A stretch of DNA of 64,000 nucleotides, taken from the NCBI GenBank assembly GCA_035135055.1, contig JAVFHQ010000011.1, forward strand, positions 62,001 through 126,000. The letters run 5' to 3'. The notes beneath the pieces are model-generated. The model was given only the letters and a program-made list of their open reading frames with translations, did not search any database and had not been told where the DNA came from. The number at the start of each line of letters is the position of its first letter. The stretch's first letter is position 1. A program made the translations under genes and the position numbers. This document shows positions 31,205 through 41,614 of the stretch, piece by piece. This DNA is from Oleoguttula mirabilis (lineage: Eukaryota > Ascomycota > Dothideomycetes > Mycosphaerellales > Teratosphaeriaceae).

Positions 31205-34200
31205 TTAGAAGCCTTGCTTCCTCTTCTTCTTCGGCGGCCGCCCTCCATACCTTCCCGGCACAACTTGACTAGCCGAAGGCATGCCACCCAAGCCCTGGCT
31301 CTGACTGCTCCCTGCCACGCCAAGAGGCTGGCTCTCAACCTTCATCGGCATATGTTGGGGCTGGCTCGCGCTGATGACAATCTCCGGCGCCTGACTGCTC
31401 GCCAGCTGTGCTGCTTGGCTAGCAGCCACTTCCCTTCGCTGGCGACGAAGATGCTTCTCTGCTTTCCGTTGGGCCCGCGCGCGCTCCTTCTCCGTCATTA
31501 TTTGCGAGTCTACTTCATCCTCGGTGCGCCGGGCTATGCGGCGGGAGGAGGCGAGCCAGTCGTAGCTTGCTGGGTCTGCGCCGAGGTCCCAATGAGATAG
31601 GACGTTGTTGAGGGAGCGTGGGAGAGCGAAAGGTGCTGGCTTGGAGAACGCGGCGTACCTCTTCAAGCGTGCAATTACGGGCGCTGCAAAAGTAGAGGCG
31701 TGGCTTGAGCCGGTCGTGATTGACGGCGTAGCAGAAGGTGAAGGCGTTGGGAGCACAGACTGCTGGGACAGCAGCTGGCTGCTGGAGCCCAAATACTGGG
31801 ACGAAGACGGTAAGGCCTGTGACGAGGATGGCAAACCGCCGCGTACCGGCAATTCCCATGTTTGGTGTTCGCTCTGCTGGGACTCGGGTGGAAGCTCCGG
31901 CTTGGTATGTTCGATCCGGATTATACGAGAAGCCAACGTCACTTCCGCGGCGGCACGCCTGAGCGTCTGCTCCTTTGCCAGGCGTGTCCTACCAGATATG
32001 TTCGCGGAGAGTGGCGTGATCCAGTCGTCCAGCATCATGTCATATATGGCTGACATGCTCATACCAGCGTCCTGCTGCTGCATGCCCAGTCGGATTGGTC
32101 TTGTCACATTGCGAACGACCAATCGAGTGTCAGACTCAACAGGCACCTCGCCGTCTTCGTCATGCTCAGCCTTCACATGAGGCTCGACCAGCGCAAGGTC
32201 TTGTAAGCGCGACGAAACCTCTTCGACGTCGCCCACGGTAAGCTCGCCCGTGCCGAGTTCACCCAGAGTCCGCAATAGCAACCCATTCCCGGTGTCCTGC
32301 TGTTGCAGGAGTCCTTCTGCGGCATCCAGAACCTGGTCAACGCGTTCGGTATCACGACGACGCGCAGTTTCAATTTCACGAGCAGTAAGCTGAAAGCTAA
32401 GCGTCCAATCATTTCCGCGCCTTGCAACAGGCTGTGCTGACCGGCGCTGCACAAAGAGCGAAGACGGTCTTCCTCGCAAAAGTTTCGTATCTGGCGCATC
32501 GTCATCCTCATCATCAACAAAGCTCTCCCTCCGCACCTTCCTTCCGCTTTTGGCTGGTAACGCAGCCTCCCACGTCGGCGGCAGAATATTGCGCGATATG
32601 CTTAGCGTCTCTATGTCTTCAGTCGTGGCAGAGATGGTGGAGAAGTGTTCGGCGTGCTCTGGGTGCGTGCAGGTGTCGGAATGGTCGCACGGCGGGTTCT
32701 CGGGGTCGACGCCTTGCCGCTGAGGGTAGGCTTTCGCCTCTTTGTGAAAGATCTTCGTTTGTGTCCCGTTGCGGTCTCGCTGCGCGGGAGGGCAGGCGGA
32801 GTAGAGCTGCTGAAGTAGTGCCAGGTCTTTCCGAAGATATAGCAAGCTCTGAAAGCGTACACCGTGGTTATCGTAGCGCGACGCTACGCCATCCTCAGCA
32901 TCATGCCGTCCACTATTTCCATGTGGTGCAATAGCGAAGTGTAGGCCTGCAATATCATCAGGTAGAGCTAGCTCTGACAGGTCGTATGTTGTAATCCGCT
33001 CGGTCTCTCCGAATCGAAATCGAAAGCTGAGTACGACTGCATCGAGACTTGAGCGCAGCAGGACTACTATCTCGCCGTTGTCTTCGTAAAGCGTAAAAGA
33101 TAGCGTCGTGTCCTCCGAACTTTTGTAGTGCTTCAAGCTAGTCGAGATCTTAGCTGATATCGCGTCCGGGCTATCAATGTTGACCGCATAGAGCAGGATC
33201 CGCTCGGAGGTCAGGACACATAGGTAGGTAGGGTGCATAGGCACTAACGCTACGTCGAGGATCCAAACACTGCCACCTGCAGTATCCAGAACACTACTCC
33301 GAGTGGGATTCGAAAGTTGCTCGGTAACCGCAAAGAGATCTAGATGATGCCGCGTGCTTACAGCGATCACACCAGGATTGCAGACCCACGTGATACGCGC
33401 CCACCCGTCGGCAACAGCAACGTCGCGATCCGTAAGCTCATCTGAAACTCGTCCTCGGCAGATACATCTCCCTGTAGGCGTTGTTCTCCCCTCGAGATCC
33501 CAGACACTCCAGCAACCAGCCTGATCCACAACGGCGAACTGACGAGTATACCAGGGATTGAAGGCCACGTCGGCATGTGATAGCCCGCCCGTCATGTAAG
33601 TTGAGAGCTCGAATGGAGGACCGGGATCAAGCTTAGCCGTCGAGCGGCGGATGGCAGGTCCAAGGACGGGCTGGAAAATGATCGTCTGGGTTATCATCCG
33701 CACAGCCAGGAAAGCATCGCTTCGCTCCAGCGCATGCGCGAAGCACACTTGCTGAACGGGCGCTCCTTGGCCTTTCCAGGTGACCTCCTCGCCATGGATA
33801 ACCAGAACTTCGATCCAGGCATTCCTGTCCTGATCCCAGCCTTGCCTTTGCGTGCGGACCTGGACGATACGCAGGTCGCCTCCTGTAGGCCCGCATGGGA
33901 AGGCGGCTACTTCTATAGTGGCATGGGCAATGCCCGACGGGATCCTGCCGACGGCTAGAAGACTGCCCTTGAGTGGGTCATGGCGCGCCGTGGCGGACAC
34001 GACTGCCTCGGAGACGCGTAAAAGTGCTGATAGTGAGCTCGCGGACGGGTGAGTCTCAGGAAAAGCTTTTTCTAGATCCTGGATTTGACGTGGGTGTCTT
34101 TGGCTTGGTGGTCCGATATAGGAGGCTTCGTTGGCAGCCTCGTCGCGGCTGGTCTCGGGACCGTAAATGAGCTTACGTCCTCCCAAGGGTTTGAGTACAT

Positions 34201-34306
34201 GGCCAGCATTTGCCGTGCGCCCAAAGAGCCAGCACCTTTCATCGGAATCATAGGTCGCCTGTCCGAAGTGACCATACGGCAGGCCATCGCTGGCCCGGTC
34301 AGCCAT
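31205..34306 (-). CDS. RRN6: RNA polymerase I initiation factor RRN6
   Basis: 1033 aa in one exon. The first true ATG is at 34306 (MADRASDGLPYGHFGQATYD); upstream codons in frame begin with TTG. Rrn6 is part of the core factor that recruits RNA polymerase I to rDNA promoters. Signatures are the N-terminal YGHFGQATYDSDERCWLFGR, a WD-like beta-rich middle (for example FNPWYTRQFAVVDQAGCWSV), and a helical C-terminal region with Ser/Gln linkers. The protein ends in a basic tail (PPKKKRKQGF) that fits a nuclear localisation signal. RRN6 is fast evolving, and the assignment rests on the N-terminal motif, length and layout. It is divergent from SPC25 across 399 bp. Confidence 0.85.
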   Translation of the reverse strand: MADRASDGLPYGHFGQATYDSDERCWLFGRTANAGHVLKPLGGRKLIYGPETSRDEAANEASYIGPPSQRHPRQIQDLEKAFPETHPSASSLSALLRVSEAVVSATARHDPLKGSLLAVGRIPSGIAHATIEVAAFPCGPTGGDLRIVQVRTQRQGWDQDRNAWIEVLVIHGEEVTWKGQGAPVQQVCFAHALERSDAFLAVRMITQTIIFQPVLGPAIRRSTAKLDPGPPFELSTYMTGGLSHADVAFNPWYTRQFAVVDQAGCWSVWDLEGRTTPTGRCICRGRVSDELTDRDVAVADGWARITWVCNPGVIAVSTRHHLDLFAVTEQLSNPTRSSVLDTAGGSVWILDVALVPMHPTYLCVLTSERILLYAVNIDSPDAISAKISTSLKHYKSSEDTTLSFTLYEDNGEIVVLLRSSLDAVVLSFRFRFGETERITTYDLSELALPDDIAGLHFAIAPHGNSGRHDAEDGVASRYDNHGVRFQSLLYLRKDLALLQQLYSACPPAQRDRNGTQTKIFHKEAKAYPQRQGVDPENPPCDHSDTCTHPEHAEHFSTISATTEDIETLSISRNILPPTWEAALPAKSGRKVRRESFVDDEDDDAPDTKLLRGRPSSLFVQRRSAQPVARRGNDWTLSFQLTAREIETARRRDTERVDQVLDAAEGLLQQQDTGNGLLLRTLGELGTGELTVGDVEEVSSRLQDLALVEPHVKAEHDEDGEVPVESDTRLVVRNVTRPIRLGMQQQDAGMSMSAIYDMMLDDWITPLSANISGRTRLAKEQTLRRAAAEVTLASRIIRIEHTKPELPPESQQSEHQTWELPVRGGLPSSSQALPSSSQYLGSSSQLLSQQSVLPTPSPSATPSITTGSSHASTFAAPVIARLKRYAAFSKPAPFALPRSLNNVLSHWDLGADPASYDWLASSRRIARRTEDEVDSQIMTEKERARAQRKAEKHLRRQRREVAASQAAQLASSQAPEIVISASQPQHMPMKVESQPLGVAGSSQSQGLGGMPSASQVVPGRYGGRPPKKKRKQGF

Positions 34307-34705
34307 TCGGCTTTGCAAGTGGTTCTCGAGTTGCCGTGGCGTGTCTAGACATGATCAGGTCGATGGTAGCACTGCTGAGCCTAGCTGAGCGTAGGTGAGC
34401 TGAGCCGCCAGAGTGATGTTTGCTTCCAGTCCGGTGAATGCGCCTTGAAGTGATGTATCGCTTTTGTGAGCTCTTCAACTTTTGTGATCGAAGCCTGCAG
34501 CAGGGTTCCCAAGCGCGCTTTTTGCTGCGTAGCGACCGGAACGGGCCGTCTGTTTATCCCTTGGCGTCACTCCAGTCTAGCTTCGCGCATCTATCACACA
34601 CGCACAACGAAGCACTCGGACAACGCAGTATACGGTCACAGACAGGTCACGACTCAAGCATCATTGATAAGCCAACGTGATTGAATATCACTACACTCAG
34701 CGATC
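34307..34705. promoter_or_regulatory. Divergent promoter region RRN6 / SPC25
   Basis: 399 bp between two start codons facing apart. No distinctive operator was recognised. Confidence 0.5.
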
Positions 34706-35547
34706 ATGGCCGTCCCACTCACACCGAGCCGCTTTGGCTCCTCCTTCTCTGCCTCGCAGGCATACAATGCAAACGCGCCTTCAATGGCCGACACGCTGCC
34801 CAGTGTTGACTTCAATTTCAATGACCTACGAGAGCGCATGGCGCAATTCACCGCCCGCTTCGACGATTTCATTGATCGCGGAAGGAAGCGCGTGCTGGAG
34901 GAGCGCAATGCGTTCCGAATGAACGTTGCCGAACTTGAAGGTGAGACGGAAATCATGGACCAAATGAGGGCTATGCTGATACTGTACGCTACACAGAGAC
35001 CCATCGAAACCGCAACCAGGCAATCACCGTCCTCCAATCCAAGTCCTCCAATCATGCGCACACCCTCGCCAAAGAAGCTGCCGAGACCGAGGAGATGCAC
35101 GTGGCTATCCGCTCCTTGTCCGACCAAAAAGAAGAGCACCTCTTGCGCCGGGACCAGCTCAAAGAGGATATCGCATCCGTCCAAGCATCCATCAAACAGC
35201 GCCGTGAGGCGCAAGCAGCGTACCAGCGCTCACTAGACACACAGGCCAGGCATAACATTCCTGAGCTGCGCTTCTGGGAGCACTGCTTGGGCTTGCGGAT
35301 CGAAGGGACGGGTGTTGAAGATGTGCTGAGATTCGTGTATGTTTGTGTGGACGAGCGGGACGCCGAGAAGGAGTGCTCGTTCGAGCTGTCGATGACTGGG
35401 AGGGAGTATGAGGTCGCGGCCACGAAGCCCAAGCTGGAGCGGGAGAGCGTTGAGGAGGCGCAAGAGCGTCTGAATGAGGGCAGGGAGATGGGCGCGTTCT
35501 TGAAGAGCATGCGCAGCTTGTTTGTCTCGCAGGTCCTGAAAGCCTAG
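34706..35547 (+). CDS. SPC25: Kinetochore NDC80 complex subunit SPC25
   Basis: Two exons: 34706-34940 and 34997-35547, giving 261 aa. The intron is GTGAGA...CTACACAG, phase 1. Spc25 pairs with Spc24 at the inner end of the Ndc80 complex, linking microtubules to the kinetochore. After a short N-terminus come long coiled-coil helices (about residues 40-165, for example RSLSDQKEEHLLRRDQLKED). The C-terminal globular RWD-like domain starts near IPELRFWEHCLGLRIEG, with FVYVCVDERDAEKECSFEL following. The gene ends only 11 bp from the convergent RIX7 stop. Confidence 0.9.
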
Positions 35548-35558
35548 AGGCTATGCTA

Positions 35559-37700
35559 CTAGTATCTCTCCGAGAAGCGCTCTTTGAGTGCCTCGAACCG
35601 TGCCATGGCCTTCTTTCCGACAGATCCCTTGACTTGCGTGCATGCGTACTCGAAGTCCTGATACTCCAACCGTCCCACCCTGCGGCGAATAGCATGTTGG
35701 CCAGCCTGTCGCAGCAAGGCTCCCAGATCTGCGCCACTGTAACCGTCGCACGCGGCTGTCCTAGCAAGTGCGGCAATCTCTGGGATGTTGTCGATTGGCT
35801 TGTTCCTGAGCAGCGCTTTCAGTATCTCGACCCTTTCTTCGGGACCCGGAAGGTCGACGAAGAGCGGCGTTTCCAGTCTGCCGGGTCGGAGCATTGCGTC
35901 GTCGATAATATCCGGTCGGTTCGTCGCTGCTATCACGTAGATGCCTTGCCGTTCGCTCAGGCCGTCCAATTCGGTCAGGAGAGTGTTCACCACTCTCGCG
36001 CCCGACTCCGAACCCGCGTCGTCCCTCCGAGGCACAAGCGCGTCCAGCTCGTCGAAGAAGATGACGCAGGGAACGCTCGATCTCGCGCGTGCAAAGACCC
36101 GCCGGACTGCAGCTTCTGACTCGCCCACGAATTTGTTGAGTAACTCCGGTCCCTTGACGCTGATGAAGTTGGCCTTGCTTTCCGCAGCAACAGCCTTTGC
36201 TAGCAAGGTCTTACCGCACCCCGGAGGACCCCAGAGCAATACACCTGTAGGAGCGGTAATGCCTACCGCAGCGTAGAGATCAGGGTGCTTGATCGGCTCC
36301 ACGATGGCTGTCTGGAGCTCTTCCCTCACTCTCTGCAATGCGCCAATGTCATCCCAGGATACGTCCGGTATCGTAGCGAAGCCTTCTCGCTTTGACGAAG
36401 GCGTGATGCCAGGCAGGACAGCCAGAAACGATTCCATGGTGATCCTCGGCTCTTCGAAACCAGGAGGCTGTGGGAGGTCAGTACGTCTAGAGCGAGCGAC
36501 TAGCAGTCGGAACCCTCCATATGCTCTGTTCCTTCCTCCGTCGACTTCCATGTTCACGGTCACGTCCCTCGCTTGTGCTCGCAAAGCCTCAAAGTACCGT
36601 GACAGCTGCCAGGAGCCTGCTTTGTTCACCAAATCGTGGAGATCGGAGCCTACGAAGCCTGCTGTCATCTTGGCCAGCTTTGCGAAGTCGACGTCCTCCG
36701 CCAATGGAGCCTCCCTTGTTTGTGCTTGCAGGATGTGTTGGCGTACACTTTCGTTCGGCACAGGTATGTTGATCTCTGTATCGAACCTGCCACCCCGCCT
36801 GAGAGCGGGGTCGATGCTATCCGGCCTGTTCGTGGTAGCCAGGACGATGACTGGCTTAGACGGATCGCGGTCCAGATCATCCATAGAGACCAGCAGCTGA
36901 GCCACAATCCTTTTCTCCATTTGACTCTGGCTCGTGTCCCGCTTCGGCGCGATGGCATCGATTTCGTCGAGGAAGATCATGCAGGGCGCGTTCTTCTTCG
37001 CTTCCTCGAAGCGCTCTCTCAGGCCTCGCTCCGACTCACCAGACATACCGGACACAATCGACGGTCCCAGGATCTCGACGAAAGGCAAGCCCATCTCAGC
37101 GGCGCAAGCCCGTGATATCATCGTTTTACCGCATCCAGGAGGACCATGGAGCAGTATGCCCCTGGGGATTTTGACCTTCATGCTGGCGTACACTTCCGGG
37201 AAAAACAGAGGTTGAACGAGCAGTTCCGTGAGTTGTTCGATGATGTTGTCGATCCCGCCGATATCCTCAAGTGATACGTCTTTGGGGGCCTCCACGCTTT
37301 GCTTTTCGGCCTTTTGGCGCTTAGGGATAGGTTCGCCATTGGCCATGCGCCGCTTCCTGGGTTCTTCGCCATCCCGCTCTGGGCTCGTTTGAGCACGCTC
37401 TCGCGGAGCACTAAGATTGGCTCTCAGACTTCTATTCATGATGTCTGCCGCTGTATTGTCCTCTGGAGCCCTAATCTCGAGCTCGGCTTCGGAGTCGATT
37501 TCGTCTGGCACACCGATAAAGTCGAGCACTCGCTCGATACTGGCCTGCAATACCTTCTTCGGCTTGCGTTTCAAAGCGCTATTAGATCTCTGGACTGCCG
37601 TCCACAGACTATCGACATCTGCATGTATACCGTCGGCCAAGAATTTGCGGGTGGCGACAAGAAGGTCGTTATCGAGCGCGCCTTGCAGCCGAATTGCCAT
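35559..37700 (-). CDS. RIX7: AAA-ATPase RIX7/NVL, 60S ribosome biogenesis
   Basis: 713 aa from the first true ATG at 37700 (MAIRLQGALDNDLL); the frame runs upstream without another ATG. Rix7 is a nucleolar type II AAA-ATPase that remodels pre-60S particles. Two AAA modules are visible. D1 has GPPGCGKTMISRAC and IFLDEIDAIAP, with NRPDSIDPALRRGGRFD. D2 has GPPGCGKTLLAKAV and IFFDELDALVP, with NRPDIIDDAMLRPGRLE. Between them lies WDDIGALQRVREELQTAIVE. The N-terminal helical domain (VRLQ-type fold, residues 1-80) and a Lys/Arg linker precede D1. It is closer to NVL/Rix7 than to Cdc48 because of the N-terminus and the DIGALQRV linker. Confidence 0.93.
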   Translation of the reverse strand: MAIRLQGALDNDLLVATRKFLADGIHADVDSLWTAVQRSNSALKRKPKKVLQASIERVLDFIGVPDEIDSEAELEIRAPEDNTAADIMNRSLRANLSAPRERAQTSPERDGEEPRKRRMANGEPIPKRQKAEKQSVEAPKDVSLEDIGGIDNIIEQLTELLVQPLFFPEVYASMKVKIPRGILLHGPPGCGKTMISRACAAEMGLPFVEILGPSIVSGMSGESERGLRERFEEAKKNAPCMIFLDEIDAIAPKRDTSQSQMEKRIVAQLLVSMDDLDRDPSKPVIVLATTNRPDSIDPALRRGGRFDTEINIPVPNESVRQHILQAQTREAPLAEDVDFAKLAKMTAGFVGSDLHDLVNKAGSWQLSRYFEALRAQARDVTVNMEVDGGRNRAYGGFRLLVARSRRTDLPQPPGFEEPRITMESFLAVLPGITPSSKREGFATIPDVSWDDIGALQRVREELQTAIVEPIKHPDLYAAVGITAPTGVLLWGPPGCGKTLLAKAVAAESKANFISVKGPELLNKFVGESEAAVRRVFARARSSVPCVIFFDELDALVPRRDDAGSESGARVVNTLLTELDGLSERQGIYVIAATNRPDIIDDAMLRPGRLETPLFVDLPGPEERVEILKALLRNKPIDNIPEIAALARTAACDGYSGADLGALLRQAGQHAIRRRVGRLEYQDFEYACTQVKGSVGKKAMARFEALKERFSERY

Positions 37701-38122
37701 CGTCCTGCTCTCTCTCGGCGACAAAGGTTGGGAACGACTCAAGGGAGTCCGCCGTGAACCCACTATCTTTCTCCTCACGATGTCGAGAACTCAAAAGTCT
37801 AAGGTTTTGCGAAGAGGCCAAAGCGGACGGCTCGGCATCGGCAGCGCAACAAGGTTCGGGCCGAGATCTCCAGATCGCTAGGAATGACGCCGGATCCTTC
37901 GAGATTGTCCGTTCATCAACACTTGGCCTTCAACCTTGCTCGCCCGGATTGTTAGTGTTCAGGCTGCCGGGTTCAGAGTGTATTCCTCCCTCCGTTCACA
38001 GCCACCTCAAATATACAGTACTCGGCGTGTCAAGGAGCAAGCGTCAAGTCATCCTCTTGCGAATCCATATGCGATAGACACCCTTTGAACGCTGCCTAGG
38101 CCTGGAGCCATTCGCCGACGTC
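37701..38122. promoter_or_regulatory. Divergent promoter region RIX7 / VPS20
   Basis: 422 bp between facing-apart start codons. No specific site was recognised. Confidence 0.5.
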
Positions 38123-38884
38123 ATGGGAAACAGCAGCAGCTCCAACAGGATCTCGGCGCAGGACCGGTGAGCACCATCACCCAAGGCCACTCCAGCCAGC
38201 GCTAAGCGTTGCTATGTAGTGCGATTCTCGACATGAAGATCCAGCGCGATAAGCTGCACCAATACCAGAAGCGTATAACGACCATTACCACACGGGAGAC
38301 CGAGATTGCACGCGAGTGTTTACGGCAGGGCAACAAGTCGAAAGCGCTACTGGCGTTGCGGCGGAAGAAGTACCAGGAGTCATTGCTGGCGAAGACGGAT
38401 CAGCAATTGGCACAGCTGGAGATCTTAACGTCGGATGTCGAGTTCGCATTGGTGCAGAAAGATGTTGTGTTTGGATTACAGCAGGGTACCGCGGTGCTGA
38501 AGGAGATACACAAGGAGATGGGCGGGCTGGATAAGGTGGAGATGATTATGGGTGAAAGCCAAGAGGCTCAGGCGTATCAGGAGGTACGGCATCAGGCAGA
38601 AGTATGCATGAACCATGTGACTCTGTTAACATTATGCGCAGGAGATCAGCGAGATGCTCGGCGGTAAGATGTCGAACCAGGACGAGGACGATGTGGAGGA
38701 CGAGTTGGAGGCTATGGAGCGCGAGGTCGGAGGTGCCAGCGCTGTTCCAAGTCTGCCCAATGCGCCTTCCGGCGTCATGGAGGACGAACTGCCAGATGTA
38801 CCGCAAGAAACGCCTGCACAGAAAGCGAAGCGAAGAAGAGAAGAAAGGGCCGCCAGAGAGCAGGCTGGGCCGATTGCGGCGTGA
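38123..38884 (+). CDS. VPS20: ESCRT-III subunit VPS20/CHMP6
   Basis: Three exons: 38123-38166, 38220-38583 and 38642-38884, giving 216 aa. The introns are GTGAGC...ATGTAG and GTACGG...GCGCAG. Vps20 nucleates ESCRT-III filaments on endosomes during multivesicular-body sorting. The N-terminus MGNSSSS is a strong N-myristoylation signal, as known for this subunit. It is followed by the Snf7-family core (SAQDRAILDMKIQRDKLHQY, then QKRITTITTRETEIARECLR and QGNKSKALLALRRKKYQE). The acidic C-terminal half carries MIM-like helix EDELEAMEREVGG and a basic end. Length and start match the family exactly. Confidence 0.95.
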
Positions 38885-39134
38885 GCGAATCATCGTGTGT
38901 TTAGGCGGGCTGAATCTACACTTAGCGATGGCGTTTGAGATACCCATGGGGGCTCGTTGAGATGGTTTCAGAGCCGTGTACATAGCATCATACAGCGACG
39001 ATCTAGCAACGTTGTCGGAGCACGTGCTCACGCGCTTGCCCCGCACTTTCGTCTAGTGAACTTCAGTTCCCTATCACTCCCCACCATTCTGTTCTGATCA
39101 ACAACGCTGCTGGCCAGCACGCACTCCTTCCAAG

Positions 39135-39877
39135 ATGTCTCACTGCCACGACGAGCACGACCATCACGGCCATGATCACTCCGAAGGCGCGGCTCACGAC
39201 CACAGCGACGACATCACGCCGGCGCTGCAGAACCACATCTACGAACAGGTCGACTTCTCCGCCATCAACACGCTGAATGAGTCAGAGTCGAGAGCAGGGG
39301 CGAAGGTGGTGCAAAAGATGTGGACAGAGAGGTTGGAGCCCGACCCGGAGTTGTGCAGTGATGCAGATGAGCAGTTGTTAATGCATGTGCCGTACGTGCA
39401 ATCTACCATAGACTGTTTGAGCTGGATGTATGCTGATGCAAGAGCAGCTTCACAGCCCAGATACGCCTCCATAGCATCCTCATCCGTACTTCTGCTACAG
39501 ACAGCGCACCTCAGACTCTGAAGGTCTACCTCAACCGCGACGACCTCGACTTCTCCACTGCCTCCTCCCTGCAACCCACCCAAACGCTCGAGCTCTCGCA
39601 AACAAACGATGTCCAAGAAGTACCTGTGAAGCGGGCACTCTTCAACACTGTGCGGTGTCTGGACCTCTTCTTCGAGGACAATTGGAGCCAAGGCGAGGAA
39701 GATGTGACGAGGGTGAGCTACATCGGCTTCAAGGGCGAGTGGATGAAGCTGAGCAGGGAGCCGGTGAACTTCTTGTACGAGGCTGCTGCCAATCCTGCAG
39801 ATCACAAGATGGTGTCGGGTGTCGGGGCGAGGTTGGGGAGTAATATTGGTGGGGCTGGTGGTGGTGATGGGACGTGA
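39135..39877 (+). CDS. PITH-domain protein
   Basis: Two exons: 39135-39391 and 39448-39877, giving 228 aa. The intron is GTACGT...AGAGCAG, phase 2. The first 20 residues are His/Asp-rich (HCHDEHDHHGHDHSE) and could bind metal. The PITH domain follows: YEQVDFSAINTLNE, then the junction LLMHVPFTAQIRLHSILIR, KVYLNRDDLDFSTA, TQTLELSQTNDVQEVPVKRA, and YIGFKGEWMKLSREP. PITH domains occur in proteasome-interacting thioredoxin-like proteins; a stand-alone copy such as this (PITHD1-like) has no fixed biochemical role. It starts 250 bp after VPS20, on the same strand. Confidence 0.92.
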
Positions 39878-40028
39878 ATCTGTGCTTTCACATGTTTGCT
39901 GTGAATGTGTACTTCACACAGCTTCAGTCCAGAACGTTCTAGCGTCTTGGCGAAGGCATGAGTCTTTCGCTGCTTCAACTCTGCAGCCGCCGATACTTCG
40001 ACTCGTAAGGCGGTCAATGTTGCCTACC

Positions 40029-40778
40029 ATGGCGAAAGGAATGATGGACCCACGTGGTGAGCAGGAGTTAGGTCTCAAGTACGTCGGGACCTTGCATCGC
40101 ATCACAATTTGTTACTGACACGCTTACAGCATCGATGGCACCATGATCGACGTCAAGGTGGGCTGTGAAGACCTCGGGTTCTGCGTACACGAGAACCTCA
40201 TCCGCTCGCACTCAGGCTTCTTTGAAGCCGCCTTGAGCAAAGAGTGGGCAGAGAATGTCGAGCGTCTCGTCAAGCTTCCGGAAGATCGTCCTGAGGTGTT
40301 CAAGGCCTACGTGCAATGGCTCTACAGTGGTCGGATCTATTCGATCAACGATGGCAATCTCCGCAACTATTCGTTGCTCGCTCGGATGTACGCTCTAGGA
40401 GAGAAGCTCATCGATCCGGAATTCCAAGACAGAGTGCTGGACGCCATCACAGCAAGTGCCCGCTTCAGGCACCCGGGAATCAAGCGAGGCTTCCCTAGCA
40501 ACAAGGCCATCGGTATTATCTACGATGGAACACCCTCCACTTCGCCAGCCCGTCGTCTGATTGTCGATTTGCATGTGCGCTATGGGGGTCCGGAATGGAT
40601 GTCTGCAGACTGCGATAAAGTGCATCCCGAGTTCACCCTCGATCTAGCCACAGAGCTCATGAAAGAGCGCCGTACGAAAGGCACGGAAGGTAGGAGCTAT
40701 GAGGACCTCGAGAGTGGTACGCCGTGCTCTTACCATCACCACGCGAAGGGAAGGCTATGCGTCGGTCAAGACAATTGA
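40029..40778 (+). CDS. Small BTB/POZ protein with CxxHxHx5C tail (copy 1)
   Basis: Two exons: 40029-40078 and 40130-40778, giving 232 aa. The intron is GTACGT...TTACAG, phase 2. The BTB fold covers about residues 17-110 (IDVKVGCEDLGFCVHENLIR, HSGFFEAALSKEWAE, YVQWLYSGRI, YALGEKLIDPEFQDRVLDAI). The C-terminal half shares family motifs IIYDGTPSTSPARRL and VDLHVRYGGPEWM. The end is GTPCSYHHHAKGRLC, giving C-x2-H-x-H-x5-C. BTB domains mediate dimerisation and often Cullin-3 binding, but no partner domain is present. Three relatives lie at 55786-59414. Confidence 0.88.
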
Positions 40779-41614
40779 TGAGGAGTTCAGGCGGTGGTGG
40801 ACGCTCGGTTGGTTCGGAAGGGAAGCATAGCAACTGACGGGTGGGACAAGGTAGTACAAAGTCCGCTCACTGAAGCGTTGCCTGACGTACGACAAAGGCA
40901 GCTTTAATGGTAGAGCAAGAGTACCTACGCACTGCTGCTGTGCCCATGAGGCCCCATCGCCGCATTAACTCAACCGAACGCTCCTTTACTGGTCCATGCT
41001 GAATTCACTCGCCCAGATGCAACCCATACACTTCAACATCCCTCCACACAAGGTAGTATAACTCCCAGACGACGAGTTGCTAAGGAGCTTCGGACTCCCT
41101 CTGATAGGCTTGCCTCCGGCTATGCGACCAGAAGAGCGCCAAACCCTGCTAACGATCTTCCACGCTTGACGCTTCGGGGCGACGGCCGATATCGAGCGTA
41201 CGAACCTGGTACATGACCCACGTCCTTAGGACAAATTACTAGGTATCGATTGTCCGAGGCCAGCAGGGCGACGATTGGTAGGGAGCCGATACGTTTCTAG
41301 CTATATACCAGGCAGGCAGCGGTTCTCTCGCGACGACGACTCGGGTAGAGCAGATGTGATTACCTTGACTACTCCCACTCGAAACTCCAGTAGTGTCTTG
41401 GGAACCATGGCGAGTACGTCTTGCAAGTAGGGGGTAAACGTGAAAACCTACATTGCCCCACTCGCCCCAAAAGCCGTACAGCACAGCAACAAGCCTCCCG
41501 CCCCTCGCGCTCCGCCATCAACAGTTACATCCGCCTACCTCCCACCCCACCCACCCGCAGTACCCGCCGCACGCACGCCAGGCGCCAACACAACCAACCA
41601 ACCCCCCATAGACA
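40779..41614. other. Intergenic with a small broken coding relic
   Basis: 836 bp at the 3' ends of the BTB gene and ERB1. The only coding-like piece is the 58-codon relic at 40996-41169, listed separately. A C-rich tract lies just beyond the ERB1 stop. Confidence 0.45.
40996..41169 (+). pseudogene. Short coding relic with one in-frame stop
   Basis: From ATG at 40996 the frame reads MLNSLAQMQPIHFNIPPHK, VV, then TAA, then LPDDELLRSFGLPLIGLPPA and MRPEERQTLLTIFHA to a TGA at 41167-41169. Composition on both sides of the TAA looks like real protein. I do not recognise the family. It may be a decayed fragment or a short gene with a misread intron. Confidence 0.3.
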
